This document shows, in pieces, positions 1-8,200 of a stretch of DNA of 57,447 nt (positions within the stretch are counted from its first letter, which is position 1; each line of letters starts with the position of its first letter). A program made the translations under genes and the position numbers. The notes under the pieces were generated by a model. That model ran no database searches, was not told the origin of the DNA, and saw only the letters and a list, made by a program, of their open reading frames with translations. Source of the stretch: Klebsiella pneumoniae (lineage in GTDB: Bacteria > Myxococcota_A > UBA9042); assembly GCA_945889325.1 (NCBI GenBank), contig CAMDBH010000015.1, positions 1 to 57,447 on the forward strand, in the 5' to 3' direction.

Positions 1-147
1 TCAGAAAATACTTTTAATAATTCAGCAATTGTGTTCCAAACCGTGCGCCCCAATGTCCGCAGATCACCGGTTGGCGGTAACCAGGGCTGATAAAGTTGAG
101 AATATCTCTCAAAGTGTCAGATGGTTACCGTTCTTGCGATCGCCCTG
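1..147 (+). repeat. Left copy of 147-bp terminal inverted repeat
   Basis: These bases are an exact reverse complement of 57301-57447. The match stops at base 148 (g here, t in the reverse complement of the other end). The repeat holds a nested palindrome (75-130) and a GCGATCGC octamer (137-144). No convincing protein is encoded; the same short reading frame appears in both copies only because the copies are identical. Since the match runs to the very last base at each end, the real element may extend beyond the window. The likeliest reading is a repeated non-coding element at which the assembly stopped. Confidence 0.95.
75..130. other. Nested imperfect palindrome inside the terminal repeat
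   Basis: Outer arms CGGTAACC (75-82) and GGTTACCG (123-130), middle arms CTGA (87-90) and TCAG (117-120), and inner arms TTGAGA (96-101) and TCTCAA (107-112) around a 5-nt centre. A second copy lies in the right-hand repeat. It could fold as a long hairpin, as MITE- or REP-like elements do, or be a protein-binding dyad. Its function is unknown. Confidence 0.7.
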
Positions 148-397
148 GCTTCTGGCTATTGACTCGCGGCTCATTCGATCGGACGATGCGTTGGTGCTCG
201 CAAGCTGGGGGCGCGCGCTCCGCGTAATCATTCGTTTCGGTTTCTCCCCTCCCGTTTCTTCCGCTATTTTTTCTTCCGCTATTGTTTCCGGTTTGTGAAC
301 TGCATTTGTCCCAGTTCTCTGCCTCGGTGGCGAGTTCTTTGGAACTTATGCCGCGTTTCTGACTGAAAAGTCGCTAATTTCAACCGTTTGGGCGAGG
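148..397. other. Gene-free stretch with a short tandem duplication
   Basis: I see no credible gene between the terminal repeat and the first coding region. The only structure noticed is a pyrimidine-rich 14-bp direct repeat, TTTCTTCCGCTATT, at 255-268 and 270-283. A Shine-Dalgarno-like GCGAGG at 392-397 stands just ahead of an ATG at 402; see the next gene for why that start is in the wrong frame. Confidence 0.5.
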
Positions 398-466
398 TTG
401 CATGAACCGACCAGCGATTGCCATCATCCGTTGCGATGCCATCGGCATCCTACGTTTTCGCGCCTC

Positions 467-928
467 GTGATCGTGCACTTGGTGCTGAGCGAAGTGCCTA
501 CCAAGCGCTGGATCGAATTGTTCACCGAGCGCGCAAAGGCGTTTGGCGACGGCGTGTTCACCCGCGACCCCGTCGTGCGCGGCGCGTTCATAGAAATCAC
601 CCCGACCGATGACTCGCTGGAACCCGAGGTAAAAGCGGTCACCAACGCCGTGCATCTGGCCAACGCCAGCCGCCAGATCGAAGCCAAGCAGGGCCGTCCG
701 GAATCGCAGCCGATCCCCGGGCCGCCTGAGGCTAACGTCGTGCAAGAGGGCTTTTCGCCTAAAGTTTTGGCACGCATCGATGCCGCTCGGCGCAAGGCAC
801 GCCACATGTCGACGCTGATCAATTCGATGAGCTGGCTGGCCGTCGACATGGAGAAGACGCCGCACCCTGAGCCAATCGTCGTTGCGGCACTCAAGCAAGT
901 CATTCAGCGGCACATTTCGAAAGATTAG
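467..928 (+). CDS. Uncharacterised protein, probable frameshift at the 5' end
   Basis: I do not recognise the family. The protein (about 153 residues from the GTG used here) has a mixed alpha/beta look: an early strand (VIVHLVLSEVP), an amphipathic stretch with KRWIELF, and a long helical C-terminus with VLARIDAARRKA. No signal peptide or membrane segment is visible. The start is doubtful. A well-placed RBS (GCGAGG, 392-397) precedes ATG 402, which opens MNRPAIAIIRCDAIGI in another frame; that frame hits a stop at about 468-470, just where the conserved-looking frame takes over. Reading one base twice near 450 would join them into one smooth protein of about 176 residues. So a one-base deletion, or a sequencing error, is likely. 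GTG 467 has no RBS. Confidence 0.55.
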   Translation: MIVHLVLSEVPTKRWIELFTERAKAFGDGVFTRDPVVRGAFIEITPTDDSLEPEVKAVTNAVHLANASRQIEAKQGRPESQPIPGPPEANVVQEGFSPKVLARIDAARRKARHMSTLINSMSWLAVDMEKTPHPEPIVVAALKQVIQRHISKD

Positions 929-979
929 CCGAACTACCCGCCCTCTTCGTCACGGGTCGCAGTCGCGCTTCCGAATTTT

Positions 980-1891
980 GTGAGTCTAGACATCGACGCG
1001 GTCAATCCCAAAAAAATCAGCGGGTTTTCGTGGCGCGGCATCGGCCTTATCGCCGCCGGTGGCGTGCTTTTCGCCTGCATGGGCGCGATGGCCAAAGCCG
1101 CCAGCCCGACCATTCCGACTTTCGAATTGGTGTTTTTTCGCTCGCTCATCACCCTGATTGTCGTGGATCTGCTGAGGCGCCGCTCGCGTGTTGCGCTGGC
1201 GTTTGCCGACCGTCCTGTCCTATTTTCCCGCAGTTTTGCAGGATTCATCGGCATTGCGGCCTACTTTTACGCATTAAAGTACATACCCCTTGGCGATGCA
1301 GTATTGCTCAACAACGCCTCGCCCGTTTTGACGTCGCTCGGCGCCGTTTGGCTGCTGGGCGAACACCTGACGCCGACCAAAATCACAGCCATGATCGCGT
1401 CCATGGCCGGTGTGTGGTTGCTGGTGGCGGGCCACACAGGCGACTTGGAATCGCGCGGCGCGCTCATCGGTGCGCTCTCGGCCGTCGCTTCGGCGTGGGC
1501 TTTGGTGTCGCTGAAGTTTGCAACACGCCGCAACCGTTCGCTCATTGTGGTATGGTCGCTGGCCGCGACTTGCATGATCGGGTCGCTTTGCATGTGGCGC
1601 CCCGACTGGTCGTTGCCCAACGCGCGCGAATCAGTGCTGCTGGTCGGCACCGGTGTAGCCGCGGCAATGGCGCAACTACTGATGACGATGGGTTATCGCC
1701 TGCTTGAGGCGTCGACGGCGGCGATCTACTCCTACATGAATCCGGTCTTCGCGGTTGTGATGAGCGCGCTGGTTTTCGGCGATAAGCCAACCTATTCTAC
1801 GTGGTTGGGCGGCGCGCTCATCATCGGCGCCGGCGCGGGCGTGGCCGTGATCCACGGCCGTTCGCACCACGCGCACTTGCATCACCACTGA
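980..1891 (+). CDS. EamA/DMT-family membrane transporter
   Basis: A 303-residue polytopic inner-membrane protein with about ten hydrophobic helices in two homologous halves (about residues 18-155 and 162-295), the layout of drug/metabolite transporter superfamily exporters. Typical signatures are ALKYIPLGDAVLLNNASPV in the first half and EASTAAIYSYMNPVFAV in the second. Members export amino acids, metabolites or drugs; the substrate cannot be told from sequence. The C-terminus is His-rich (HGRSHHAHLHHH), which could bind metal but may be chance. The start is GTG with no clear RBS, so it could be further in. The next gene starts 15 bp downstream, so the two may be cotranscribed. Confidence 0.85.
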   Translation: MSLDIDAVNPKKISGFSWRGIGLIAAGGVLFACMGAMAKAASPTIPTFELVFFRSLITLIVVDLLRRRSRVALAFADRPVLFSRSFAGFIGIAAYFYALKYIPLGDAVLLNNASPVLTSLGAVWLLGEHLTPTKITAMIASMAGVWLLVAGHTGDLESRGALIGALSAVASAWALVSLKFATRRNRSLIVVWSLAATCMIGSLCMWRPDWSLPNARESVLLVGTGVAAAMAQLLMTMGYRLLEASTAAIYSYMNPVFAVVMSALVFGDKPTYSTWLGGALIIGAGAGVAVIHGRSHHAHLHHH

Positions 1892-1906
1892 AAAGTTTGG
1901 AATATC

Positions 1907-2626
1907 ATGCGATTAGACAAATATCTCAGCCAGGCGACCGCTTTGCCTCGCTCGCACGCGCTGACGATCATCCGCGCCGGACGCGTGCGGGTTGGCGCTG
2001 AAGTGGTGCGCAATCCAGCGCACAAGCTCGACGGGAACGCGGCCGAGATCAGGTTAGATGAAAAGATTGTTAAACCTTTTCAGCACCTCTTGCTGGTCTT
2101 GCATAAGCCGGCAGGCTTTGTAACCACTACCGAGGAAGGGCGCGGCGCGACGGTCATGGAACTTATCCCGCCGGATTTACGCCACAAAGACCTGGCACCT
2201 ATCGGCCGCCTCGACAAAGATACAACGGGGTTGCTGTTGTTAACGACTGACGGTGCGCTCAATCATGCATTGACGCATCCCAAGCGCCACATTGCAAAGG
2301 TCTATATTGCTGATATTGAAGACACTTTGCTGCCGGACGCCGTGACCCGCTTTGCTGCCGGCGTGCGACTGGCTGACGGAACGCTGTGTAAACCCGCGGA
2401 ATTGCAAATTGTGTCGCCAACGCGGCTGCAAATCGTGCTGCATGAAGGACGGTTTCACCAGGTTAAACGGATGATTCTGGCCTGCAACGCCACGGTGACG
2501 CAGCTGCATCGTTGTCAGATCGGCCAGTTGCAGTTGCCATCGGATCTGGGCACGGGCCAAGCGCGGCCACTTTTGCCGGAAGAAATTGCGCTCCTCGGTG
2601 TAGATTGGCGACCGCACGGTGATTAG
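1907..2626 (+). CDS. rsuA: RsuA-family 16S rRNA pseudouridine synthase
   Basis: A 239-residue protein with an N-terminal S4 RNA-binding domain (residues 1-45, MRLDKYLSQA...AGRVRV) and the RsuA/RluB/E/F catalytic domain. The signature GRLDKDTTGLLLLTTDG begins at residue 100, so the catalytic Asp is D103. Further conserved blocks are LVLHKPAGFVTTT near residue 62 and HEGRFHQVKRM near 183. The length fits RsuA, which makes pseudouridine at position 516 of 16S rRNA in Escherichia coli. RluB, RluE and RluF share the domain, so the exact target site is inferred. The ATG follows the transporter by 15 bp. Confidence 0.88.
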   Translation: MRLDKYLSQATALPRSHALTIIRAGRVRVGAEVVRNPAHKLDGNAAEIRLDEKIVKPFQHLLLVLHKPAGFVTTTEEGRGATVMELIPPDLRHKDLAPIGRLDKDTTGLLLLTTDGALNHALTHPKRHIAKVYIADIEDTLLPDAVTRFAAGVRLADGTLCKPAELQIVSPTRLQIVLHEGRFHQVKRMILACNATVTQLHRCQIGQLQLPSDLGTGQARPLLPEEIALLGVDWRPHGD

Positions 2627-2694
2627 CGGTTGCGCGAAACATACGAAATCGCCAAACTAATAGGGCGGAAGCATTTCCGTTCACGGTGCAGGCA

Positions 2695-4446
2695 ATGTGG
2701 AAAAAAATGCGCATGCGCATGGCCGAGCAATTTGGCTATGCCGCTATTCTGATAGGACTTCTGGCGTCAACGCCGGCGTTGGCGACGCCGTCGTCAGGCT
2801 TGCGCGTTCAAGGAACGATGACCGGCAATGCCGGGCCCGCGCCTGACGGCAACTACGCGATCACTTTTCGGCTGTACGCCGGCCAAGACGATAAGGTCGC
2901 ATTGTATAAAGAAATTCACCTCGGTGTGCCGCTGTTAGCCGGCAGCTTTACGGCCGTGATAGGCACTGAAGATCCCAATGTACCGTTGCCGGTGGAACTC
3001 TTCACCACCAATCCCAACATGTGGATTGGCCTGCAGGTATCTGTAGAGCCTGAGCTTCCTCGCGTTGCGTTGCTCAACGTGCCGTACGCCATGCACGCTT
3101 TGATCGCGGACAAACTCGCCGGTCAAGCCGACGGCATCAAGTGCACCGGTTGCATCACGCTCGACAACATGGCACCTGGTGTTCTCGATGCCGCCAATAT
3201 CAATGTAAAAAATGGCGGAAACAACGCCACGCTGCAATCTTTGTTCTTGCCGTTGGTCAACAACGTGCGCGTCGACGGCATCGCGGTCGGCATCGCAAAA
3301 ATTCCTTCAAATTTATGTGCTTTTGACGTGGCCAGCGATGGCGGCACGACCTGTATCGATGGCGCACCGGCGCTGTGGACGCGCATGGCCGCGAACGAAA
3401 ATGACATGAAAAACTACACGACCGACGGCCAGCTTTTGTATCGCAAAGACGAGGGCAGCAGTTGGATGCGCAGCAAAGGTGTATGGCGCAAGCTAGCTTA
3501 CGTGGCGGTTTGCGGCGATGGCAACGTCGAGGGCGCCGAGGAATGCGACGACGGTGCCAACAACGCCAACGCCCCCGATAAGTGCCGAACGAGCTGCAAA
3601 TTACCGATATGTGGAGACAAAATCACGGACAAGGCGGAAGCGTGCGACGATGGCAACAAGATCAGCACCGACGCTTGTTTGGATTGTGTCGCAGCCAAGT
3701 GCGGCGACGGCGCCGTCCAAGCGGGCGTTGAAGAATGCGATGACGGCGCCAACAACGCCAATTCACCTAACAAATGCAAACTGAGCTGCAAGAAACCGAT
3801 CTGCGGGGACGGATTTACCGACACGGCCGAAGAATGCGATGACGGCAACAAAGTAGACAACGACAATTGCGGCAACACCTGCAAAATCGCTTGCAAACCC
3901 TGCAGCAACGGTTCTTGCATCGATTGCAATTTTCCCAATTCCACGTTGGTTCCGGGCAGCGCCTACGTCGATCCGGCGCCGCCCCAAGGTTGGGTCCAAT
4001 GCGCCGGATTTATCAACACCGCGGCCGATGACGTGGGGCCTCTTGCGTCGAACAATTGCTTGGGTGCGGTGCAACTGCGCATGCGCGTTTGGGATACCAA
4101 TAATGTCCTCATCGTCGACGTGTATGAAACCGGTTTGACTTTCGGCAACACATGGCCCGCTACGCCCAACTATTTGGACGGCTGCAATTGTGGCGTGCCG
4201 CTGACGGCTGTGGTCTGCAATCCGACGTACTGGCCGTGTGGAAATCTTGCGGGATTTTACGGTTCGACCAACGGTGCAGGCGGCGGTGGCTGCGCGGGAT
4301 ACGCCAAGGGCGGCATGACTTTTTCCAACGGCAACGGCGGCCAACTCACGGTCGCGCCAGCGGATGTCGGCAGCCAAGAGATCTGGCAAGGGCCGTGCTA
4401 CGGCAACACCGCGTACACGGGCTTCAAGGCCGCTCTCTACAAATAG
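2695..4446 (+). CDS. Secreted protein with Myxococcus-type Cys-rich repeats
   Basis: A 583-residue exported protein. Residues 1-30 form a Sec signal peptide ending ASTPALA, with cleavage before T31. Next comes a beta-rich region (about 31-140) of the kind often found in deltaproteobacterial surface proteins (GTMTGNAGPAPDGNYAITF, NVPYAMHA). Residues about 270-407 hold four tandem CGDG...E.CDDG repeats (DUF4215 / Myxococcus cysteine-rich repeat). Repeats one and three are nearly identical (EECDDGANNAN), suggesting recent duplication. The C-terminal 175 residues are a further Cys-containing domain I do not recognise. Probably surface-exposed and disulfide-bonded. GTG 2686 is an alternative start in the same frame. 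Confidence 0.85.
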   Translation: MWKKMRMRMAEQFGYAAILIGLLASTPALATPSSGLRVQGTMTGNAGPAPDGNYAITFRLYAGQDDKVALYKEIHLGVPLLAGSFTAVIGTEDPNVPLPVELFTTNPNMWIGLQVSVEPELPRVALLNVPYAMHALIADKLAGQADGIKCTGCITLDNMAPGVLDAANINVKNGGNNATLQSLFLPLVNNVRVDGIAVGIAKIPSNLCAFDVASDGGTTCIDGAPALWTRMAANENDMKNYTTDGQLLYRKDEGSSWMRSKGVWRKLAYVAVCGDGNVEGAEECDDGANNANAPDKCRTSCKLPICGDKITDKAEACDDGNKISTDACLDCVAAKCGDGAVQAGVEECDDGANNANSPNKCKLSCKKPICGDGFTDTAEECDDGNKVDNDNCGNTCKIACKPCSNGSCIDCNFPNSTLVPGSAYVDPAPPQGWVQCAGFINTAADDVGPLASNNCLGAVQLRMRVWDTNNVLIVDVYETGLTFGNTWPATPNYLDGCNCGVPLTAVVCNPTYWPCGNLAGFYGSTNGAGGGGCAGYAKGGMTFSNGNGGQLTVAPADVGSQEIWQGPCYGNTAYTGFKAALYK

Positions 4447-4465
4447 ATTCGAGGCGACAGCTGCA

Positions 4466-6052
4466 ATGAATCCGTCGCCGTTCGCCTCCGCCGCGCCGCG
4501 TGTGCATTTAATCGCAGCGTTTGAGCGCCCTTATGAAAATGCCGTGGCTGCAGCGCGCACCTGCTACAGCGGCGGCGGCATCGTCACCGCGGATCAAGCA
4601 TCAGGGGTCGGCCAAAGCGCAGAACGCCAGCAACTGCGCATTGAGCAACGCGATCGCATCGCTTTGAGCACATTCAAGGCGGGCCACCACACGACGCTGC
4701 AGCATGGCCACGTGCAATTTGGCCTGACAGACGTGACTCGGCAATTTGTTTGGTCTTTTCTGCATGCTCATCCGTTTTACAATAGCGAGCAAGTCAGCCA
4801 GAGATATGTCGAGGTGAAACCGGACCGTGTCGCTGTGCCGCTTTTGCCGCAGCCGGCACTAGATATTTATAAAGGGGCAGTCGCGCAACAAATGGCCGAC
4901 TACCGTGAACTCACAGGGCTGCTTGAGCCAGTGGCCGCGCAGCAGTATTTCAGTGTTTTCAAGGCCCGGGGCAAACACGCGGAAAAATGGCAAGGTGCCA
5001 TTCACAAACGCGCGCAGGAAGTCGCGCGATACGTTTTGCCAGTCGCGACCCACACTTACCTTGTGCATACCGTGAGCGTGTTGACGCTTTTGCGCTATCG
5101 TCGCCTGTGCAACGAACCGGATGCGCCAGCAGAAACTCGGTATGTTGTTGAGGAAATGTGTCGGCAGCTGTTCGAACTCGATCCCCTTCTGCAAAAGTTT
5201 GATGTCGAACCATTGGCGGCCGACGCGCTGCCGATTGCGCATCACTTAACAAATATCAACTTAGAGCACCAAGCGCAGTTGATCGCGGAATTCGACGCCG
5301 AGTTGGCTGGCAAGACGGCGGTTCTGATCGATCGGTTTGGCCACAACGAACGCAGACTGGCCGACGCCGTGCGCGAGGTGCTCGGCCTGCCCCGCGCCGC
5401 TCTGGCCGATGAGAATGCCATCGATATGGCGCTAAATGCCAAGCACAATCCGCTGCTCGGTGAGGCGCTCAACACGACGGTCCACAGCAAACTGGGTCGG
5501 GCACTGCACGCGGCGCACTACGCGTTCAAGAAAAAATTGAGCCATGCGGCGGACAGCCAAGATCAGCGCCACCGCCTAACGCCCGCGTCGCGGCCGACGT
5601 GGCTGGCGTACTTAAGTCCAGAGCCGGATTACGTGATTCCACGCCTAGTTACCTATGCTGGTGGCGAGATCGAAGCGCTCTTTCGCAGTTCCATGGTGCA
5701 AACTTGGCGGGCGATCGCGCAGCTGCGCGAGTTGCAAGTCGATCCACAGTGGCTGGCGTACCTGCTGCCGAATTCTGTGAGCCTGCGCTACACAGAAACT
5801 TGTGATCTCGCAGCATTGCGCCACAAACATGCGATGCGCCTGTGCCTCAATGCACAGGAGGAAATTTGGCAGGCGAGCGTGGACGAATCCAGCGCAATTA
5901 CGGCCGCAGAACCGCTCATAGGACGATATCTGCTTCCCCCCTGCGGTGTTCGCCATGCGGCCGGCCTTCGCCCCTACTGTCCAGAAGGCGATCGCTACTG
6001 CGGCGTACCGATGTGGACATTGGATCGCGCTGATTGGCAACGGGTTCTTTGA
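4466..6052 (+). CDS. Tandem ThyX-like (FAD-dependent thymidylate synthase family) protein
   Basis: A 528-residue protein, about twice the length of ordinary ThyX, with two ThyX-like halves. The first half has HHTTLQHGHVQFGL, then LHAHPFYNSEQVSQRYVEV where ThyX normally has RHR...S.NEQS.RY, and then KRAQEVARYVLP. The second half, from about residue 390, has GGEIEALFRSSM, LLPNSVSLRYTETC and LRHKHAMRLCLNAQEEI. ThyX makes dTMP from dUMP with FAD, NADPH and methylenetetrahydrofolate. Here the RHR dUMP/FAD motif of the first half is altered, so activity is uncertain and another flavin or nucleotide role is possible. Start chosen at ATG 4466, with GAGG 11 bp upstream; upstream in-frame codons overlap the previous gene. 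Confidence 0.75.
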   Translation: MNPSPFASAAPRVHLIAAFERPYENAVAAARTCYSGGGIVTADQASGVGQSAERQQLRIEQRDRIALSTFKAGHHTTLQHGHVQFGLTDVTRQFVWSFLHAHPFYNSEQVSQRYVEVKPDRVAVPLLPQPALDIYKGAVAQQMADYRELTGLLEPVAAQQYFSVFKARGKHAEKWQGAIHKRAQEVARYVLPVATHTYLVHTVSVLTLLRYRRLCNEPDAPAETRYVVEEMCRQLFELDPLLQKFDVEPLAADALPIAHHLTNINLEHQAQLIAEFDAELAGKTAVLIDRFGHNERRLADAVREVLGLPRAALADENAIDMALNAKHNPLLGEALNTTVHSKLGRALHAAHYAFKKKLSHAADSQDQRHRLTPASRPTWLAYLSPEPDYVIPRLVTYAGGEIEALFRSSMVQTWRAIAQLRELQVDPQWLAYLLPNSVSLRYTETCDLAALRHKHAMRLCLNAQEEIWQASVDESSAITAAEPLIGRYLLPPCGVRHAAGLRPYCPEGDRYCGVPMWTLDRADWQRVL

Positions 6053-6181
6053 ATTCAGCGCTGGGCGGAAATGCTTTGCCCGATCGCGACCTTTAGATAG
6101 CGGCCAGCGTGTTAGATCGCGACGTCGCTTGGCGCGTCGCAGTTGCAGCGCGAGAACGAATCTGTTGCGGCAAGGTGCCAC

Positions 6182-6230
6182 ACAACATCGCGTTGTTTTG
6201 GATTTTTATTTATTTTCGCTTGCATTTTGG
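6182..6230 (+). terminator. Weak hairpin with T-rich tail
   Basis: A short inverted repeat ACAAC (6182-6186) / GTTGT (6192-6196) is followed by an unusually T-rich stretch up to about 6227. It lies in the 280-bp gap between the ThyX-like gene and the S55-like gene. The stem is only 5 bp, so this is a tentative terminator for the upstream gene. Confidence 0.25.
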
Positions 6231-6332
6231 CCCGCAATAGCAATCCGCGCTGAGGTGCGGCACACTTGCACTTTTGCCCCGCCCCAGCTGGCGCAGCGCT
6301 GTCGAAAAAGCGCTGATTTTACGGAGTTTTGT

Positions 6333-8165
6333 ATGACTGTTCCTAAGTCGGTTCCGACACGCCGCCAGCTTTTGCAACTTTTTGCGGGCGCCGTCGCGTT
6401 GGCTGGCACGAGCACGCGGTTGACGAGCGCCGCGTTCGGGCAAGGCAGTGCCAAAGCGGCGGGTGGGCAGGCGCCCGCGACCATCGATCCAGTATATTTG
6501 CGCGACGGCATGAAGGGTTATGGCCTAACGGTAGTCAAAGGCACCAAAGTTGAACGGTTCAGCGTTGAATTCATTGGCGTGTTGCAAAATGCCCTGCCCA
6601 AACAGGATATCATTCTAATTCGCTGCGCTGGCTTGAACTTGGAACACAGCGGCGTGGTCGCGGGCATGAGCGGCAGCCCGATCTTCATCAGCGATCCGGT
6701 CAAGGGCGACTTGCTGATGGGCGCTTTGTCCTACGGTTTTCCCTTCAACAAAGATCCGGTGGCCGGCGTCACGCCGATCAAGGATATGCTACCGGAACTA
6801 GACCGTAAATTGGTGCCAATGCCGACCAACCAGCGGCTTTTGCCAGGCAAGAAGCAAGCGGCTTTGCGCTTTGTTGGACCGCAAGGCAATGAAATGGCGC
6901 CCGTCGCGATTCCATTGAGTTTGTCAGGGTTTCACCCAGATTTTGTGGAGCACATGCGCGGCCCGCTGGCGGAACTCGGCTTTCCGCACGTGCAGTTGGC
7001 GGCGGGCGGCACTGGGTCCGGGCTGACTAAGCCCGCGCCATCGCCACCGTTTGAGCCCGGCTCGGCGATCTCGCTCTGGCTCGTGCGCGGCGATATGGCG
7101 GTCAGCGGCATCGGCACGGTGACTTGGGTGCGCGGCGACAAATTTATCGCATTTGGACATCCATTCAAAGGGTTAGGACAGGCCCATTTGCCTATCGGCA
7201 ATGCCAACATTCAGTGGATTCTGAGTTCACTGTCGTCGTCGTTCAAAATGGGCAATGCTTTGGATGACTTGGGCACGCTGGATCAAGATCGACAACCCGC
7301 AATTGCCGGACGCATCGGGCCTCGCTGCGATCTGATTCCAGTTCATGTCAGCGTAACCAGCCGCGATCGCGGGGATACTTCGGTTTGGGACTGTGAAATT
7401 GTCGACCAGCCGACGTTTTTTCCGCTCGCAGCGACGATGGTGATCGGCAACGCGGTGCGTGTCGCCGAACCGATCGCCGAAAATGTGGCGATGACGTGCA
7501 AGATCAAGTTCTCCCTGGAAGGAGGTCGCGCGCCGATCGAGATCGAGGAAATGGTCACAGGTCTCAACGGCATGGCGTCGGTCGGCGAGGTCAACAACAT
7601 CGTATCCGGGGTCGCCAAGGCGCTGGTTTACAATGGTTTTGAACGTTTGCGCGTCTCACGCATCGATGCGAGCTTTGAAGTTTGGGATGAACGCAACATT
7701 GTGTTTTTGGATTCGGTGCGCACTGCGAGTGAAGAAGTCGAGGTCGGCAAGCCCATCGAAATTAATGTAAATTTTACCCGAGCCAACGCGCCTCCCTCCT
7801 CGATCAAGCTCACTCTGCCGCCGTTGCCCAAAGAATTGGCTGGCGCGAATTTGACCGTTCAAATCGGCCCTGAAAAAAACATGATGCCCGAACAGCCCGA
7901 ACCGGCGACGATCGACGACATGCTGAAATTCTTGCGTTCGCAGATTCCGCGCAACCGCTTGGCGGCTGTGATCGCGCTGCCAGAACCGACGCTGATGCTC
8001 AAAGGGGCGCGACTGGTCGGCTTGCCGATCGGCGTTCGCGATGAGATAGGCGGCCATCAGGTCAGCTACCGCAACGGCAAAGACACCCTGCGCGTAACGA
8101 CTGATTTGCCGTGGACAATCAATGGAAACGCGTCTTTGAAGTTGCGCGTGCGCAATCTGGCATGA
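6333..8165 (+). CDS. Tat-exported SpoIVB/S55-type peptidase domain protein
   Basis: A 610-residue protein. Residues 1-45 look like a Tat signal (TRRQLLQLF followed by a hydrophobic stretch). The body carries S55-family marks: GMKGYGLTVVKG (59-70), the nucleophile motif GMSGSPIFI (S113 likely catalytic), GVTPIKDM (145-152) and KFIAFGHPF with H276. In B. subtilis SpoIVB the catalytic His comes before the Ser, whereas here GMSGSP comes first. The C-terminal 250 residues are beta-rich and may bind a partner. Start chosen at ATG 6333 with ACGGAG 7 bp upstream; the frame is open further upstream but without a signal peptide. Protease activity is inferred; the substrate is unknown. It is followed 35 bp on by another exported protein. 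Confidence 0.8.
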   Translation: MTVPKSVPTRRQLLQLFAGAVALAGTSTRLTSAAFGQGSAKAAGGQAPATIDPVYLRDGMKGYGLTVVKGTKVERFSVEFIGVLQNALPKQDIILIRCAGLNLEHSGVVAGMSGSPIFISDPVKGDLLMGALSYGFPFNKDPVAGVTPIKDMLPELDRKLVPMPTNQRLLPGKKQAALRFVGPQGNEMAPVAIPLSLSGFHPDFVEHMRGPLAELGFPHVQLAAGGTGSGLTKPAPSPPFEPGSAISLWLVRGDMAVSGIGTVTWVRGDKFIAFGHPFKGLGQAHLPIGNANIQWILSSLSSSFKMGNALDDLGTLDQDRQPAIAGRIGPRCDLIPVHVSVTSRDRGDTSVWDCEIVDQPTFFPLAATMVIGNAVRVAEPIAENVAMTCKIKFSLEGGRAPIEIEEMVTGLNGMASVGEVNNIVSGVAKALVYNGFERLRVSRIDASFEVWDERNIVFLDSVRTASEEVEVGKPIEINVNFTRANAPPSSIKLTLPPLPKELAGANLTVQIGPEKNMMPEQPEPATIDDMLKFLRSQIPRNRLAAVIALPEPTLMLKGARLVGLPIGVRDEIGGHQVSYRNGKDTLRVTTDLPWTINGNASLKLRVRNLA

Positions 8166-8200
8166 TGCCCACACTTTTGCCCCCAACTACAGGATCTATT

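Noticed and set aside
29..298. Small reading frame starting MCSKPCAPMS in the left terminal repeat, echoed at 57063-57419 on the minus strand
   Set aside because: Both share the first 39 residues only because the DNA is repeated; the tails differ, and no RBS or domain supports either.
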